A stretch of DNA of 64,000 nucleotides from Sphaerochaeta halotolerans (GCF_003429665.1 NZ_QUWK01000002.1:200990-264989), one strand, 5' to 3'. Positions 33,159-41,845 are shown, numbered from the stretch's first letter. Translations and numbers: made by a program. The notes: generated from the letters alone by a model not told the origin.

Positions 33159-33947
33159 ATGAATCGCAAATACAGTACTGTCTTGTTATTGTTGTTTCTT
33201 CTTGTTGCTTCTTGCTTGTGGGCAAAGCCTCAGAATCGTCTCTCCCTTTCTCAAACTGAATGGGAAACCCTATTGGATGGGCGGTATCTCACCCGATCTG
33301 TCATTTGGACAGATTCGGTGGCATCGCTTGCCCCCTTAGGTTCAATCGCCCAGGAAAAAACCAAAGAAGCCGAAGAACGTGCGAAAGGAATTTCTGTCGC
33401 ATCCCTCGCATTGGTCCCTTATCCAAAGGATTGGACAACCCAGAGTGAAGAACAACGCAAGCTGGAACTTTACAACTTGCTGCACCAAGTATCCACCTTG
33501 GAAGGGCTTCAATACGGGGACGCCAAGAAGGAGGTGCTTTTTTCCGAGTCCTATACGATCAAGGACCCTGAGAACAAAAAATCGAAGGTGTCTGATCCTG
33601 TTGTCCAAACACTGCCTTCCATCGATACAGTTTATGTCTGCCAGGAAGACTCGATTTTCGGCAAGAACATCTACCAACATACCTATCAGATTTCCGAAGA
33701 CGAGGTCTTCGTGGACATCACCAACTTGACCACGTTGAAATTTCTCGGTATCTCGTTTGTAAAACCGAAGGATATGTCCCTCTATCTGTCAACAATCCAG
33801 ACCCAGGACGGAATCCTTATCTATACCTGTACGACTCTTGCCACGACGGAGCCCAAGGTGTCGTTTCTTTTCTGGAGTTTCAACCTGGCTGATGAATCGA
33901 TGAACCGAATCGTTGCTTACCAAGACTGGTTCAAAACACAGGTATGA
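33159..33947 (+). CDS. Hypothetical exported protein, probable lipoprotein
   Basis: 262 residues. The N-terminus MNRKYSTVLLLLFLLVASC is a signal peptide with a lipobox-like LVASC, so Cys19 may be lipidated. The rest is a soluble, mixed alpha/beta sequence with no family recognised. ATG 33159 follows AGGATT and comes 4 nt after the VTT stop. The frame is open upstream to 32934, but that part overlaps the VTT gene. The last 4 nt overlap the next glycosyltransferase. An envelope role is likely from context. Confidence 0.8.
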   Translation: MNRKYSTVLLLLFLLVASCLWAKPQNRLSLSQTEWETLLDGRYLTRSVIWTDSVASLAPLGSIAQEKTKEAEERAKGISVASLALVPYPKDWTTQSEEQRKLELYNLLHQVSTLEGLQYGDAKKEVLFSESYTIKDPENKKSKVSDPVVQTLPSIDTVYVCQEDSIFGKNIYQHTYQISEDEVFVDITNLTTLKFLGISFVKPKDMSLYLSTIQTQDGILIYTCTTLATTEPKVSFLFWSFNLADESMNRIVAYQDWFKTQV

Positions 33948-34993
33948 ACATGAAAGTACTTTTGTATTCTGGGTCTTGGAACTTGGTTAAAGAAAGTGGA
34001 GTGGGGCAGGCACTGCTCCATCAACAGGCGATGCTCTCTTCCAAGGGCATAGCCACCACCCGTGAATGGGAATCTGATGCCACAATCATCCATGTGAATA
34101 CGGTTTTTCCGGACACGGTTTGGGCGGTAAGAAAGGCCAAGAGGAAGGGGATGCTCGTTGTACGGTATGCCCATTCCACCATGGAGGATTTCAAGCATTC
34201 ATTTCTGTTTTCCAATGCCTTGGCTCCGTTGTTCCGCCGATGGATACGATTCTTGTACCAGCAAGGGGATGTGGTTGTAACCCCATCCTCATATGCAAAG
34301 AGGCTTTTGGAATCCTATGGTGTGACCAAGCCTATCTTCGTGCTTTCCAATGGTGTTGATACCACCCGGTTTTTCCCGAGCAAGGAGAAGCGTACTGCAT
34401 TTCGCAGGAGCTTCGGTTTGTCTGAGACTGAATTGGTGGTGATCAGCGTGGGCCTCTTCATCGAACGTAAAGGCATTCTGGATTTTCTTGCATTGGCCAA
34501 ACGTATGCCTTCCGTTACCTTCCTGTGGTTCGGCCATACTCCGTCCTCGTTGATGACCAAACGAGTAAAGCAGGCAATACAGGAGAAAAGCGACAATGTT
34601 CGGTTCCCTGGCTACATCGACCAAGATTCCCTCTCTCAAGCATACTGTGGTGCTGACTTGTTCGTGTTTCCCAGTCATGAGGAAACGGAAGGCATCGTTG
34701 TACTCGAGGCCCTAAGTAGTGGTGTTCCCGTCATTATCCGCGATATTCCGGTCTATGAGGATTGGTTGATTGACAAGCAGAATGTCTACAAGGCGGGCAA
34801 TCTGGAAGATTTACAACGACTCATCTCCCAATTTGCCGAAGGGTTGCTACCCGATCTGACTGAAGCGGGACTGGCAGTAGCCAAAGAACGCAGCATTCCT
34901 GCCATCGCTGACCGAATGCTGGAGGTGTATCGGCAGTCTGGAACGACGATGGACCTTGGTGGGAAGGATGCAAAACATGCTGGTAAGTTATGA
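33944..34993 (+). CDS. GT4 glycosyltransferase, second of the cassette
   Basis: 349 residues, GT-B fold. Donor-site motifs are VISVGLFIERKGILDF, FPGYIDQDSLSQAY and FPSHEETEGIVVLEALSSG with the EX7E pair. The N-terminal SGVGQALLHQQAML and VRYAHSTMEDF resemble glucosyl-diacylglycerol (second sugar) transferases. It overlaps the lipoprotein gene by 4 nt and the PAP2 gene by 17 nt. It may add the second sugar to the product of the first GT4, as in monoglucosyl/diglucosyl-diacylglycerol pathways (inference). Confidence 0.86.
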   Translation: MNMKVLLYSGSWNLVKESGVGQALLHQQAMLSSKGIATTREWESDATIIHVNTVFPDTVWAVRKAKRKGMLVVRYAHSTMEDFKHSFLFSNALAPLFRRWIRFLYQQGDVVVTPSSYAKRLLESYGVTKPIFVLSNGVDTTRFFPSKEKRTAFRRSFGLSETELVVISVGLFIERKGILDFLALAKRMPSVTFLWFGHTPSSLMTKRVKQAIQEKSDNVRFPGYIDQDSLSQAYCGADLFVFPSHEETEGIVVLEALSSGVPVIIRDIPVYEDWLIDKQNVYKAGNLEDLQRLISQFAEGLLPDLTEAGLAVAKERSIPAIADRMLEVYRQSGTTMDLGGKDAKHAGKL

Positions 34994-35531
34994 ACTGAAT
35001 ATCTTGGATGCGCTGCAGTCTATTCACACTCCCTTTCTTGATTGGCTGATGGTTGCCGTCACCAATCTTGGTGACTACGGTCTAATCTGGATTATTCTTG
35101 CATTAATTTTGACTATTCTCCCAAAAACCCGTAGGACGGGCATTGCTCTCATGATTGCTCTGTTGCTTGATGTATTGGTCAGCAATATATGGCTGAAAAA
35201 CTATGTTGCACGCTTAAGACCATGTGAGGTAAACCCAACAGTCCCTCTGTTGATACCCAAGCCTTTGGATTATTCCTTTCCTTCCGGGCACACCGCAGCT
35301 TCTTTTACTGCATCTTGTACCTTGTTGGGTATGAAGAGCCGACTGGGGTGGCCGTCTTTGTTCCTCTCTATGTTGATAGCATTCTCACGTTTGTACCTGT
35401 ATGTGCATTATCCCACTGATGTACTTGCCGGCATGCTGGTTGGTTTCAGCCTTGGTGCTCTGGTTCCCTCTCTGTTCAACCTACAATCATCGATACATGC
35501 TCTGAGGTTGGTGCCTCTGGAAAACCGATAG
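34977..35531 (+). CDS. PAP2-family membrane phosphatase
   Basis: 184 residues with several hydrophobic segments. The complete lipid-phosphatase motif is present: KNYVARLRP (KX6RP), PSGHTAASF (PSGH) and SRLYLYVHYPTD (SRX5HX3D). Such enzymes dephosphorylate phosphatidate, undecaprenyl pyrophosphate or related lipids; in this setting phosphatidate to diacylglycerol for the glycosyltransferases is attractive. ATG 34977 with GGAAGG at 34962-34967 is preferred over the in-frame TTG 34956. Confidence 0.93.
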   Translation: MLVSYELNILDALQSIHTPFLDWLMVAVTNLGDYGLIWIILALILTILPKTRRTGIALMIALLLDVLVSNIWLKNYVARLRPCEVNPTVPLLIPKPLDYSFPSGHTAASFTASCTLLGMKSRLGWPSLFLSMLIAFSRLYLYVHYPTDVLAGMLVGFSLGALVPSLFNLQSSIHALRLVPLENR

Positions 35532-35578
35532 AGATTCCCCCCTGAGGTATCCTGCATAAGGAACTTTCAATGCCATTC

Positions 35579-35596
35579 TTTGCTCGATTGCCCAAA
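35579..35596. repeat. 18-nt repeat, copy 2
   Basis: Identical to 29121-29138. Here its right part forms a hairpin TTGCCC-AAACA-GGGCAA (35589-35605), absent from copy 1. About 30 nt to the left, CCCTGAGGTAT (35540-35550) also matches part of the 30-nt repeat. Confidence 0.6.
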
Positions 35597-35622
35597 CAGG
35601 GCAACAGTGGTAGAGTCAGATC

Positions 35623-36573
35623 ATGGATGCAACAGCCAGCAAAGCCCTGCATTATGAAACACTTGTCCTCGCTTCTGGTGGAGCAGAATCAAAAGCTGGG
35701 GAAGCCTTCTCATTGGCTTCCTCTCAATTTGATGTGACTGATTCACTTCCCTTGCATATCGGGGAGTATGCTGCCTTGCTGAAAATGGACGAGAGCAGAA
35801 TCAGCGAAGCCTACTATCACTGTCGGCCATTCTTTGAGGAAATGAATGAGCATGTATTGGTTCTCGATGAGAACAGCCCTTTTTGGCCCTCCCAAGTGAA
35901 TAATTTTGCCTACCGTCCGCGCTTTCTCTATGTACAAGGAAATGTATCCCTGCTGAAGGCTCCCTCAGTTTCAGTCATCGGTACTCGCTCTCCATCCCTG
36001 GAGGGGAAGAAACTCGCATTACAGACATCCAATGCGCTTGCAAAGGCTGGCTATGTGGTTACCAGTGGTCTTGCTCTTGGCATAGACGGGGTGGCACACA
36101 AGGGAGCGCTCTCAGCTGGAGCACCTACCATGGCAGTTATCGGTACTCCGCTCTCTCAATGCTATCCGAAGGAACATACAGACTTGCAAGCTGAAATAGC
36201 CAAGTGCGGAGTAGTGGTCAGTCGTTTTGCTCCCTCAACCACTACGCAGAAATGGCATTTTCTGCTTCGTAACCGCTTGATGAGTGCATTAAGCCTTGCC
36301 TCTGTAGTAGTGGAAGACCGAGACGGAGGAGGAGCAGTCCGCCAAGCCTCCTTTGCTTTGGAGCAAAAGAAATATCTTTTCATCTATCAGAGCAGTGTTG
36401 AGAACCGAAGTGTTTTCTGGCCACGAAAGTTTGCTAACGAGAGCCGTGTGTTCGTAATCAGGAAGAGTGAGGATATACCCCGTATCCTCAAGAAGGCAAT
36501 GGAGACCAAGCGTACCGTTGGCAAACCCAAGGAGAAGGCTGTACAGCTTGATCTGTTCGCTTTAGAGGAATAG
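35623..36573 (+). CDS. DprA/Smf-like DNA-processing protein with C-terminal QLDLF motif
   Basis: 316 residues. The Rossmann-like DprA core shows VIGTRSPSLEGKK, VTSGLALGIDGVAHKGAL, AVIGTPLSQCYPKEH, LLRNRLMSALS and VVVEDRDGGGAVRQASFAL. DprA loads RecA on single-stranded DNA in transformation. The usual C-terminal winged helix is missing; the protein ends with QLDLFALEE, which contains a textbook beta-clamp-binding pentapeptide. The N-terminal ~85 residues are divergent. ATG 35623 has only a weak SD. It is a DprA-family member, but a role in transformation is unproven. Confidence 0.82.
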   Translation: MDATASKALHYETLVLASGGAESKAGEAFSLASSQFDVTDSLPLHIGEYAALLKMDESRISEAYYHCRPFFEEMNEHVLVLDENSPFWPSQVNNFAYRPRFLYVQGNVSLLKAPSVSVIGTRSPSLEGKKLALQTSNALAKAGYVVTSGLALGIDGVAHKGALSAGAPTMAVIGTPLSQCYPKEHTDLQAEIAKCGVVVSRFAPSTTTQKWHFLLRNRLMSALSLASVVVEDRDGGGAVRQASFALEQKKYLFIYQSSVENRSVFWPRKFANESRVFVIRKSEDIPRILKKAMETKRTVGKPKEKAVQLDLFALEE

Positions 36574-36615
36574 GTATCTTGTTGTATTTCTATACTGCAC
36601 TATAATTAGTGCGTT

Positions 36616-36894
36616 ATGGAAATATAAGAACGTGCTTCCTACTTGGAATTCAAGGAACTTTTTTCCCCGATGGGTTGTTTCACTCTTCAGCAAATAGCAT
36701 CAGGTTCACGGTTTTCTGTAAGCAGAAACACTATTGGACGATGGGTGAAGGAACATAAACTCATTGGTTAGAAACAAAATGTGTACACATTTCCCGAATA
36801 TCTTCGCGATAGCGATGCTCAACTATATTTTGCAAACAAGATGTATCAACCTTCGTATATCAGCATACATAGTGCGCTTGCCCTGGGGTATTGA
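36616..36894 (+). pseudogene. Remnant of an AbiEi-type antitoxin (type IV TA)
   Basis: One frame from ATG 36616 reads through TAA 36625 and TAG 36769 to TGA 36892. It encodes a winged-helix-like N-terminus (FTLQQIASGSRFSVSRNTI, WVKEHKLI) and QLYFANKMYQPSYISIHSAL, which resembles the start of the AbiEi DNA-binding antitoxin family. Two internal stops and loss of the C-terminal half mark it as a pseudogene. It breaks off inside the 30-nt repeat at 36876-36905, beyond which a toxin fragment begins. Confidence 0.65.
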
Positions 36895-36905
36895 TACCTT
36901 TCATT
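36876..36905. repeat. 30-nt dispersed repeat, copy 2
   Basis: 29/30 identity to 27145-27174. It lies exactly at the junction between the antitoxin and toxin remnants, as expected for a scar of insertion or deletion. Confidence 0.75.
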
Positions 36906-37116
36906 GGAGGCACCAATCTTCGACTCATTAAGCATAGAGACCGTTTTAGCGGAGATCTTGATTTTGACTGTACAGATGACGGATAGTATTCTGGTATAGT
37001 TACGGCGTCTAGGGTATCAAGTAATGCCAAAAGAAAAAGAACATGAAGGTTTACATGCTTGTAGCATTAATCTCTATTCCCCTTCTTTCATCGCACACTA
37101 CACGCATACAGAGGAC
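36891..37116 (+). pseudogene. Remnant of an AbiEii-type nucleotidyltransferase toxin
   Basis: 36891-36983 reads FIGGTNLRLIKHRDRF then SGDLDFD, the GG(T/S)...DxD nucleotidyltransferase motif of AbiEii/AbiGii toxins. The frame stops at TAG 36984. A +1 frame from 36988 continues with LGYQVMPKEKEHEGLHAC, resembling the next part of the family, after another stop. The start and the C-terminal two thirds are gone. Clearly non-functional. Confidence 0.6.
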
Positions 37117-37163
37117 TGAACATCCTTGACATGAAAACGTCGGGGAGACTACTATCAACTATT

Positions 37164-38957
37164 ATGAAAAACCAGCTCACCGCAAACGAATTACGGCAAA
37201 AATTCATTGATTTCTTTATATCCAAGAATCATGTCCAGATCAGTGGAGCTTCCTTGATTCCCGAGAACGACCCAACGGTCCTGTTTACCACCGCCGGTAT
37301 GCACCCATTGGTACCATATATCATGGGTAGCGAACACCCTGCTGGCACGCGCCTCACTGACTACCAGAAGTGTATCAGAACCGGAGATATTGAGGCGGTA
37401 GGGGACCCTCACCATCTCACCTTTTTCGAGATGCTGGGCAACTGGTCCCTCGGAGATTACTTCAAGAAAGAGGCTATTGCATTCAGCTATGAGTTCCTCA
37501 CTGAGGTGCTTGGTATTGATGCTTCCCTCCTATCAGTAACGGTTTTTGCAGGAGATGATGAGGTTCCTCGTGATGAGGAGGCTGCTTCCGCATGGGAAGC
37601 GCACGGCATCCCCCGAGAACGAATCTACTTTCTCACACGAGAGGACAACTGGTGGGGGCCTGCCGGAGAAACTGGTCCCTGTGGTCCAGACAGTGAGATG
37701 TTCATAGACACGGGAAGACCTGCCTGTGGCCCCGATTGCCGCCCTGGGTGTTCCTGCGGCAAGTACTTTGAAATCTGGAACGATGTCTTCATGGGCTATA
37801 AGAAGGACAGTGACGGCACCTATCGTGAGATGGAGAGAAAGTGTGTTGATACCGGCATGGGAATTGAACGTACCATCGCTATCCTGCAGGGAAAGAAATC
37901 GGTCTATGAGACAGAGGTATTTATCCCCATTATTGCCGGTATTGAGAAGCTCTCTGGAAAACACTATGGAAGCGATGAGGAGATAGATACCTCAGTGCGT
38001 ATCGTGGCAGACCATATTCGCACCAGCGTATTCATCCTTGGAGACCAGAGAGGGGTGGCTCCCTCCAACGTCGGGCAGGGCTATATCCTGCGTCGTCTGA
38101 TCAGGCGAGCAGTTCGGCATGCTCATAAGCTGGGCATCGAGGGTTCTTTCCTTGGGAACCTTGCACTCATCGTGCTTGACCTCTACAAGATGCCATATCC
38201 TGAGATTCTGGAGAATAAGGATTTTATTCTGAAAGAGCTGGCTCAGGAAGAGGCAAAGTTCTCTGAAACCTTGGCAAAGGGGGAGCGAGAGTTTGAAAAA
38301 ATGCTACCAAACCTACTCAAGGGCAAGAACCGGGAGATAAGCGGAAGAACCGCTTTCAAGCTCTACGATACCTATGGGTATCCCATTGAGCTCACCAAGG
38401 AATTGGCAGCAGAACATGGCTTCACCGTGGATGAGGCAGGCTTCAATGCTGCATTCGAGAAGCATCAGGAGATCAGCCGAAGTGGAGCAGACAAGCAGTT
38501 CAAGGGAGGCCTAGCAGACCACAGTGAAAAGACGACTGCATTACACACTGCAACCCACTTGTTGCATCAAGCTCTGAGAACTGTGCTTGGCGAGCATGTC
38601 GGACAAAAAGGGTCGAACATCACCCCCGAGCGACTTCGCTTTGACTTCACACATCCCTCTGCTATGAGCAAGGAAGAGATCCAGCAGGTCGAGGATATGG
38701 TCAATGCACAGATTAAGCGCAATCTGCCTGTTACCTGCGAGACCATGACTGTTGAGGAAGCAAAAGCACAAGGTGCCATTGCATTCTTTGATAGCAAGTA
38801 TGGTGAGCAGGTTAAGGTCTACTCAATTGGTGATTTTTCCAAGGAAGTCTGTGGAGGTCCTCATGTAGAGAATACTGGTGATATGGGTCACTTCAAGATT
38901 CTCAAGGAGCAATCCTCCTCGGCGGGAGTAAGAAGGATCAAGGCCGTTCTGGAGTAA
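37164..38957 (+). CDS. alaS: Alanyl-tRNA synthetase, short form without C-Ala domain
   Basis: About 597 residues. The class II catalytic core spans residues ~1-240 (FTTAGMHPLVPYIMG, TFFEMLGNWSLGDYFK). The tRNA-recognition region follows, then the editing domain with zinc/editing motif HTATHLLHQAL and CGGPHVEN. The protein ends right after the editing domain; the dimerising C-Ala/DHHA1 domain of the usual ~870-residue enzyme is absent. Short AlaS is known in some spirochaetes. ATG 37164 gives the family N-terminus; ATG 37131 is an in-frame alternative, and neither has a well-placed SD. Confidence 0.94.
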   Translation: MKNQLTANELRQKFIDFFISKNHVQISGASLIPENDPTVLFTTAGMHPLVPYIMGSEHPAGTRLTDYQKCIRTGDIEAVGDPHHLTFFEMLGNWSLGDYFKKEAIAFSYEFLTEVLGIDASLLSVTVFAGDDEVPRDEEAASAWEAHGIPRERIYFLTREDNWWGPAGETGPCGPDSEMFIDTGRPACGPDCRPGCSCGKYFEIWNDVFMGYKKDSDGTYREMERKCVDTGMGIERTIAILQGKKSVYETEVFIPIIAGIEKLSGKHYGSDEEIDTSVRIVADHIRTSVFILGDQRGVAPSNVGQGYILRRLIRRAVRHAHKLGIEGSFLGNLALIVLDLYKMPYPEILENKDFILKELAQEEAKFSETLAKGEREFEKMLPNLLKGKNREISGRTAFKLYDTYGYPIELTKELAAEHGFTVDEAGFNAAFEKHQEISRSGADKQFKGGLADHSEKTTALHTATHLLHQALRTVLGEHVGQKGSNITPERLRFDFTHPSAMSKEEIQQVEDMVNAQIKRNLPVTCETMTVEEAKAQGAIAFFDSKYGEQVKVYSIGDFSKEVCGGPHVENTGDMGHFKILKEQSSSAGVRRIKAVLE

Positions 38958-38979
38958 ACCCTGTCTATCTTCAAGGAAA

Positions 38980-39002
38980 AGCCCTGCAGGTTGCAGGGCT
39001 TC
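38980..39002. terminator. Terminator between alaS and rlmN
   Basis: 10-bp stem AAGCCCTGCA (38980-38989) / TGCAGGGCTT (38993-39002) with a 3-nt loop, followed by CTTACTTTCC. It serves convergent genes and may act in both directions. Confidence 0.75.
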
Positions 39003-39024
39003 TTACTTTCCAGGTTCGGGTTTG

Positions 39025-40107
39025 CTACTCGTCATCCTCATCATCAATCATCAACTCATAGTCGAGACCTTTGTTGATGGGTACTGCAAGCTGTCCACAC
39101 GCCCCGTTTATCCCTCTACCTCTCGAACGACGTTGGGTATAGTTGACCCGGTAGTGGTCGAGTTCACGGCAGAAAGCATCAATCTCTTCCTCAGTTGGTG
39201 TCTCATAGGGAAGCTCCTCGGCAGGATTCCATGGAATAAGATTTACCACTACATTCATGCCCGCAACATAGGTAGCAAGTTTCTTGGCGCTAAACTCATT
39301 GGTATTTACACCATGCAACAAGCAGTATTCGATTGTGAATCGTTTTCCACCAACATGTTGGTATACCATCAAGGCTTTCTTCAGTGCCATGATGTCCCAC
39401 TTCTCATTTACCGGCATGATCCGTGAACGGAGTCGGTTGTCTGCACTAACCAAGGAGACAGCAAGTTTGACTGGGAGCTTCTGCTCTGCCAATTTCAAAA
39501 TACCAGGGACCACCCCGCAGGTGGAGATGGTTATTCTTCTGAGGCTGATATTGAAGCTCTCTTTCTCATGGAAATAGTGAATCGATTGAATCACTGGAGC
39601 AATATTTGCCAAGGGCTCTCCCATCCCCATGTACACGATATGGGTAATGGGTTGGTCGCTTACCGCAAGGAGGTGTATGTATTGCTCAATGATCTCCCCT
39701 GTACTGAGGTTCCTGAGCAAACCCATGGTGCCGGTTCTACAGAATGTGCATCCCATCGCACAGCCAACTTGGCTGGAGAGACATGCGGTATGTCTTCCTC
39801 GTTTATCTATAAGCAGCACACACTCGACAACCTTTCCGTCATGAAGGCGGATGCCCATTTTTGTCGCACCGCTCTCATCGGTCTCACTGGTTTCCACAGT
39901 TGAAGAGATAGCACTGTCCATCACTTCCTTGAGACGTAGTCGCTCAGCCTTGGGCAGGTTGGTCATCTCATCGAAAGCGGTAACTCCCTTGACGAGCCAC
40001 TGATAAATCTGTTTTCCATAGAAGGCCCTGGGCAGTGATAGAATCTCAGCAATAGTTTCTGCATCCAGCCCATACAGTGAGCGTGGTATAGTATTTTTTT
40101 GTTCCAT
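39025..40107 (-). CDS. rlmN: 23S rRNA (adenine-2503-C2)-methyltransferase RlmN
   Basis: 360-residue radical SAM methyltransferase acting on A2503 of 23S rRNA and A37 of some tRNAs. The SAM cluster motif is CAMGCTFC. SSQVGC precedes it, MGMGEPLAN follows, and the C-terminal region contains RSRGRGINGACGQL with the second catalytic Cys. N-terminal LPRAFYGKQIYQWLVKG is typical. The C-terminal tail is short and acidic (DDEDDE). Confidence 0.96.
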   Translation of the reverse strand: MEQKNTIPRSLYGLDAETIAEILSLPRAFYGKQIYQWLVKGVTAFDEMTNLPKAERLRLKEVMDSAISSTVETSETDESGATKMGIRLHDGKVVECVLLIDKRGRHTACLSSQVGCAMGCTFCRTGTMGLLRNLSTGEIIEQYIHLLAVSDQPITHIVYMGMGEPLANIAPVIQSIHYFHEKESFNISLRRITISTCGVVPGILKLAEQKLPVKLAVSLVSADNRLRSRIMPVNEKWDIMALKKALMVYQHVGGKRFTIEYCLLHGVNTNEFSAKKLATYVAGMNVVVNLIPWNPAEELPYETPTEEEIDAFCRELDHYRVNYTQRRSRGRGINGACGQLAVPINKGLDYELMIDDEDDE

Positions 40108-40120
40108 TTTCCCAGTATAC

Positions 40121-41716
40121 CTACTTCAGCATGGAAAGGATAGCGATGGCGACACCAGTGATTCCCTCCCCTCCAAGTAAGCCACTGGCAACCAATCCAG
40201 TCTTGTCCTGCAACTTTGCTGTTTCAGTGCGTTTTTTGAAGATTGCTTTCAGAACTCCGGAGATAAGAGCTCCTAAGCCCATTACTGAACTGATGTAGAT
40301 AGGCAGGTATACGCCGAGTCCAAGGGTTGCACTGGGTATGTTCACCAAGTAGAGTACCAAGCCGATGCCAAGGCCGATGAGGAATGCGGGGACATGTCCA
40401 AGACCCCCTACCATGGCTGCAACTGCTGCTGCTTGTGGTGCTGGCAATTCCGCAGTTCCAAATCCTCCAAACGAGGCTTTCATGATCAACAGGACAAACA
40501 CGGAGAGTACTGCACCAATGACTCCTCCGATGCCCTCTCCAAGAATTTGTTGCCTTGGATCGGTCTTCAAGAGATATCCACTTTTTAGATCGTTCATGAC
40601 ATCACCGGTCAAACCACAAGCAACTGCAACCACCGCAGCAATGCTGAAGGAGGCGATGAGGGAAGGGTTCGAGATCAACTGAATGACAAGCAGGACCAGG
40701 ATACCGAAGATTTCCATCGGGTTTATACCGGTCTGACCAGTCAGCATTCCTGAAAGGTAGGTAGCTAGATAGATGCCTGCTATCAAGACAAGTGCCTCGA
40801 TAAGACCGAGTTCTGTCCCTAATGAGAGCATGAGTACTGAGAAAAGCAGTACCAGGGCAACAATCAAAGTAGTTCTGTTGAAGGTTGCCTTGGGTTTGTC
40901 TTCAAGTTTTCTTTGGGCAAGCAGTTTTGATCCCACTGCCTTGAAGAAAACTCCAAGTCCTGTTCCAATCATCAGCCCGATTCCAAGATTAGAGCGAAAT
41001 ACATCAGCTTCTGCCATCGAGGCAAACAAGCCGCTCTGGATACCCAGCGGGGTCAGGATGTAGTAGCCAAATACAGCTCCGCCGAACCAGAGCAATGCAA
41101 ACAATGGCCCGATGATAGCACCAATTCCCATTGCCATGGGGCTGACCCAGATGGAGAAGGCAGGGATCAATGCACTACCCTTGAATAGGGTCAGCAAGGC
41201 TGGGATTTTTCCAAACCCGTCTCGTAGGACGGTAAAGAGTACCGAGCCTCCCATGGATGCAAAGAGCGTCTTTGCTCCAGCTCCTCCTTTGCTTCCTGCT
41301 TGCAAGGTGTTGTAGCTTGCTAGGCCCATTGGATAGGGGAGAGCTTCATCAATGATGAGCTTCTTACGGTACAGGGCAGAGAACAGTGTTCCTAAAATAG
41401 CACCTACAACAGCGAGGATTATTAAGCTGACTGTGGAAAAATTAGCATCCGGGTCGATCATCCAGAGCCCGGGGAGGGTGAAAGCCAATCCACCGGCAAC
41501 CATGGCTCCTGAGCTCATGATGGTATGGGTAACATTGATTTCCTGGAGTGTAGAGCCTTTGGCTCGTTTCAATGCTGCCAAACTGACTACCGTTACAAAG
41601 ATGGTCGGCCAGGGTAGCGCTCCCATTCTAAGAGCAACATACATGGAACTGGTGGTGATTACCAGCAATCCAACAAGAGCAATAAGGGCACCACGAAGGG
41701 TAAGCTGTCTATTCAT
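40121..41716 (-). CDS. OPT-family oligopeptide/metal-chelate transporter
   Basis: 531 residues with about 14 hydrophobic segments, no ATPase partner. The OPT features are GALPWPTIFVTVVSLAAL in the first TM pair and MNDLKSGYLLKTDPRQQ between later helices. Bacterial OPT proteins import peptides or peptide-like metal chelates by proton symport. The length is at the lower end for the family. 13 nt separate it from rlmN downstream on the same strand, which may be accidental. Confidence 0.9.
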   Translation of the reverse strand: MNRQLTLRGALIALVGLLVITTSSMYVALRMGALPWPTIFVTVVSLAALKRAKGSTLQEINVTHTIMSSGAMVAGGLAFTLPGLWMIDPDANFSTVSLIILAVVGAILGTLFSALYRKKLIIDEALPYPMGLASYNTLQAGSKGGAGAKTLFASMGGSVLFTVLRDGFGKIPALLTLFKGSALIPAFSIWVSPMAMGIGAIIGPLFALLWFGGAVFGYYILTPLGIQSGLFASMAEADVFRSNLGIGLMIGTGLGVFFKAVGSKLLAQRKLEDKPKATFNRTTLIVALVLLFSVLMLSLGTELGLIEALVLIAGIYLATYLSGMLTGQTGINPMEIFGILVLLVIQLISNPSLIASFSIAAVVAVACGLTGDVMNDLKSGYLLKTDPRQQILGEGIGGVIGAVLSVFVLLIMKASFGGFGTAELPAPQAAAVAAMVGGLGHVPAFLIGLGIGLVLYLVNIPSATLGLGVYLPIYISSVMGLGALISGVLKAIFKKRTETAKLQDKTGLVASGLLGGEGITGVAIAILSMLK

Positions 41717-41816
41717 TTTTTACACTTCCTCTCTAAATGTATGGTAAACAGATTCGGGAAAAAACACCAGTGGTTTTATCTTTTTGCATTTCACCTGCAA
41801 CCCCCATATGGTTGCC

Positions 41817-41845
41817 TGTTCAAGAAATTGTGCTTATGGTATAGT
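41817..41845 (+). promoter_or_regulatory. Promoter of the small outer-membrane-like protein
   Basis: TGTTCA (41817-41822), 17-bp spacer, TATAGT (41840-41845). A short hairpin GTAGGA-GTTCA-TCCTAC (41865-41881) lies in the leader just before the AAGGAGA SD. Confidence 0.45.
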
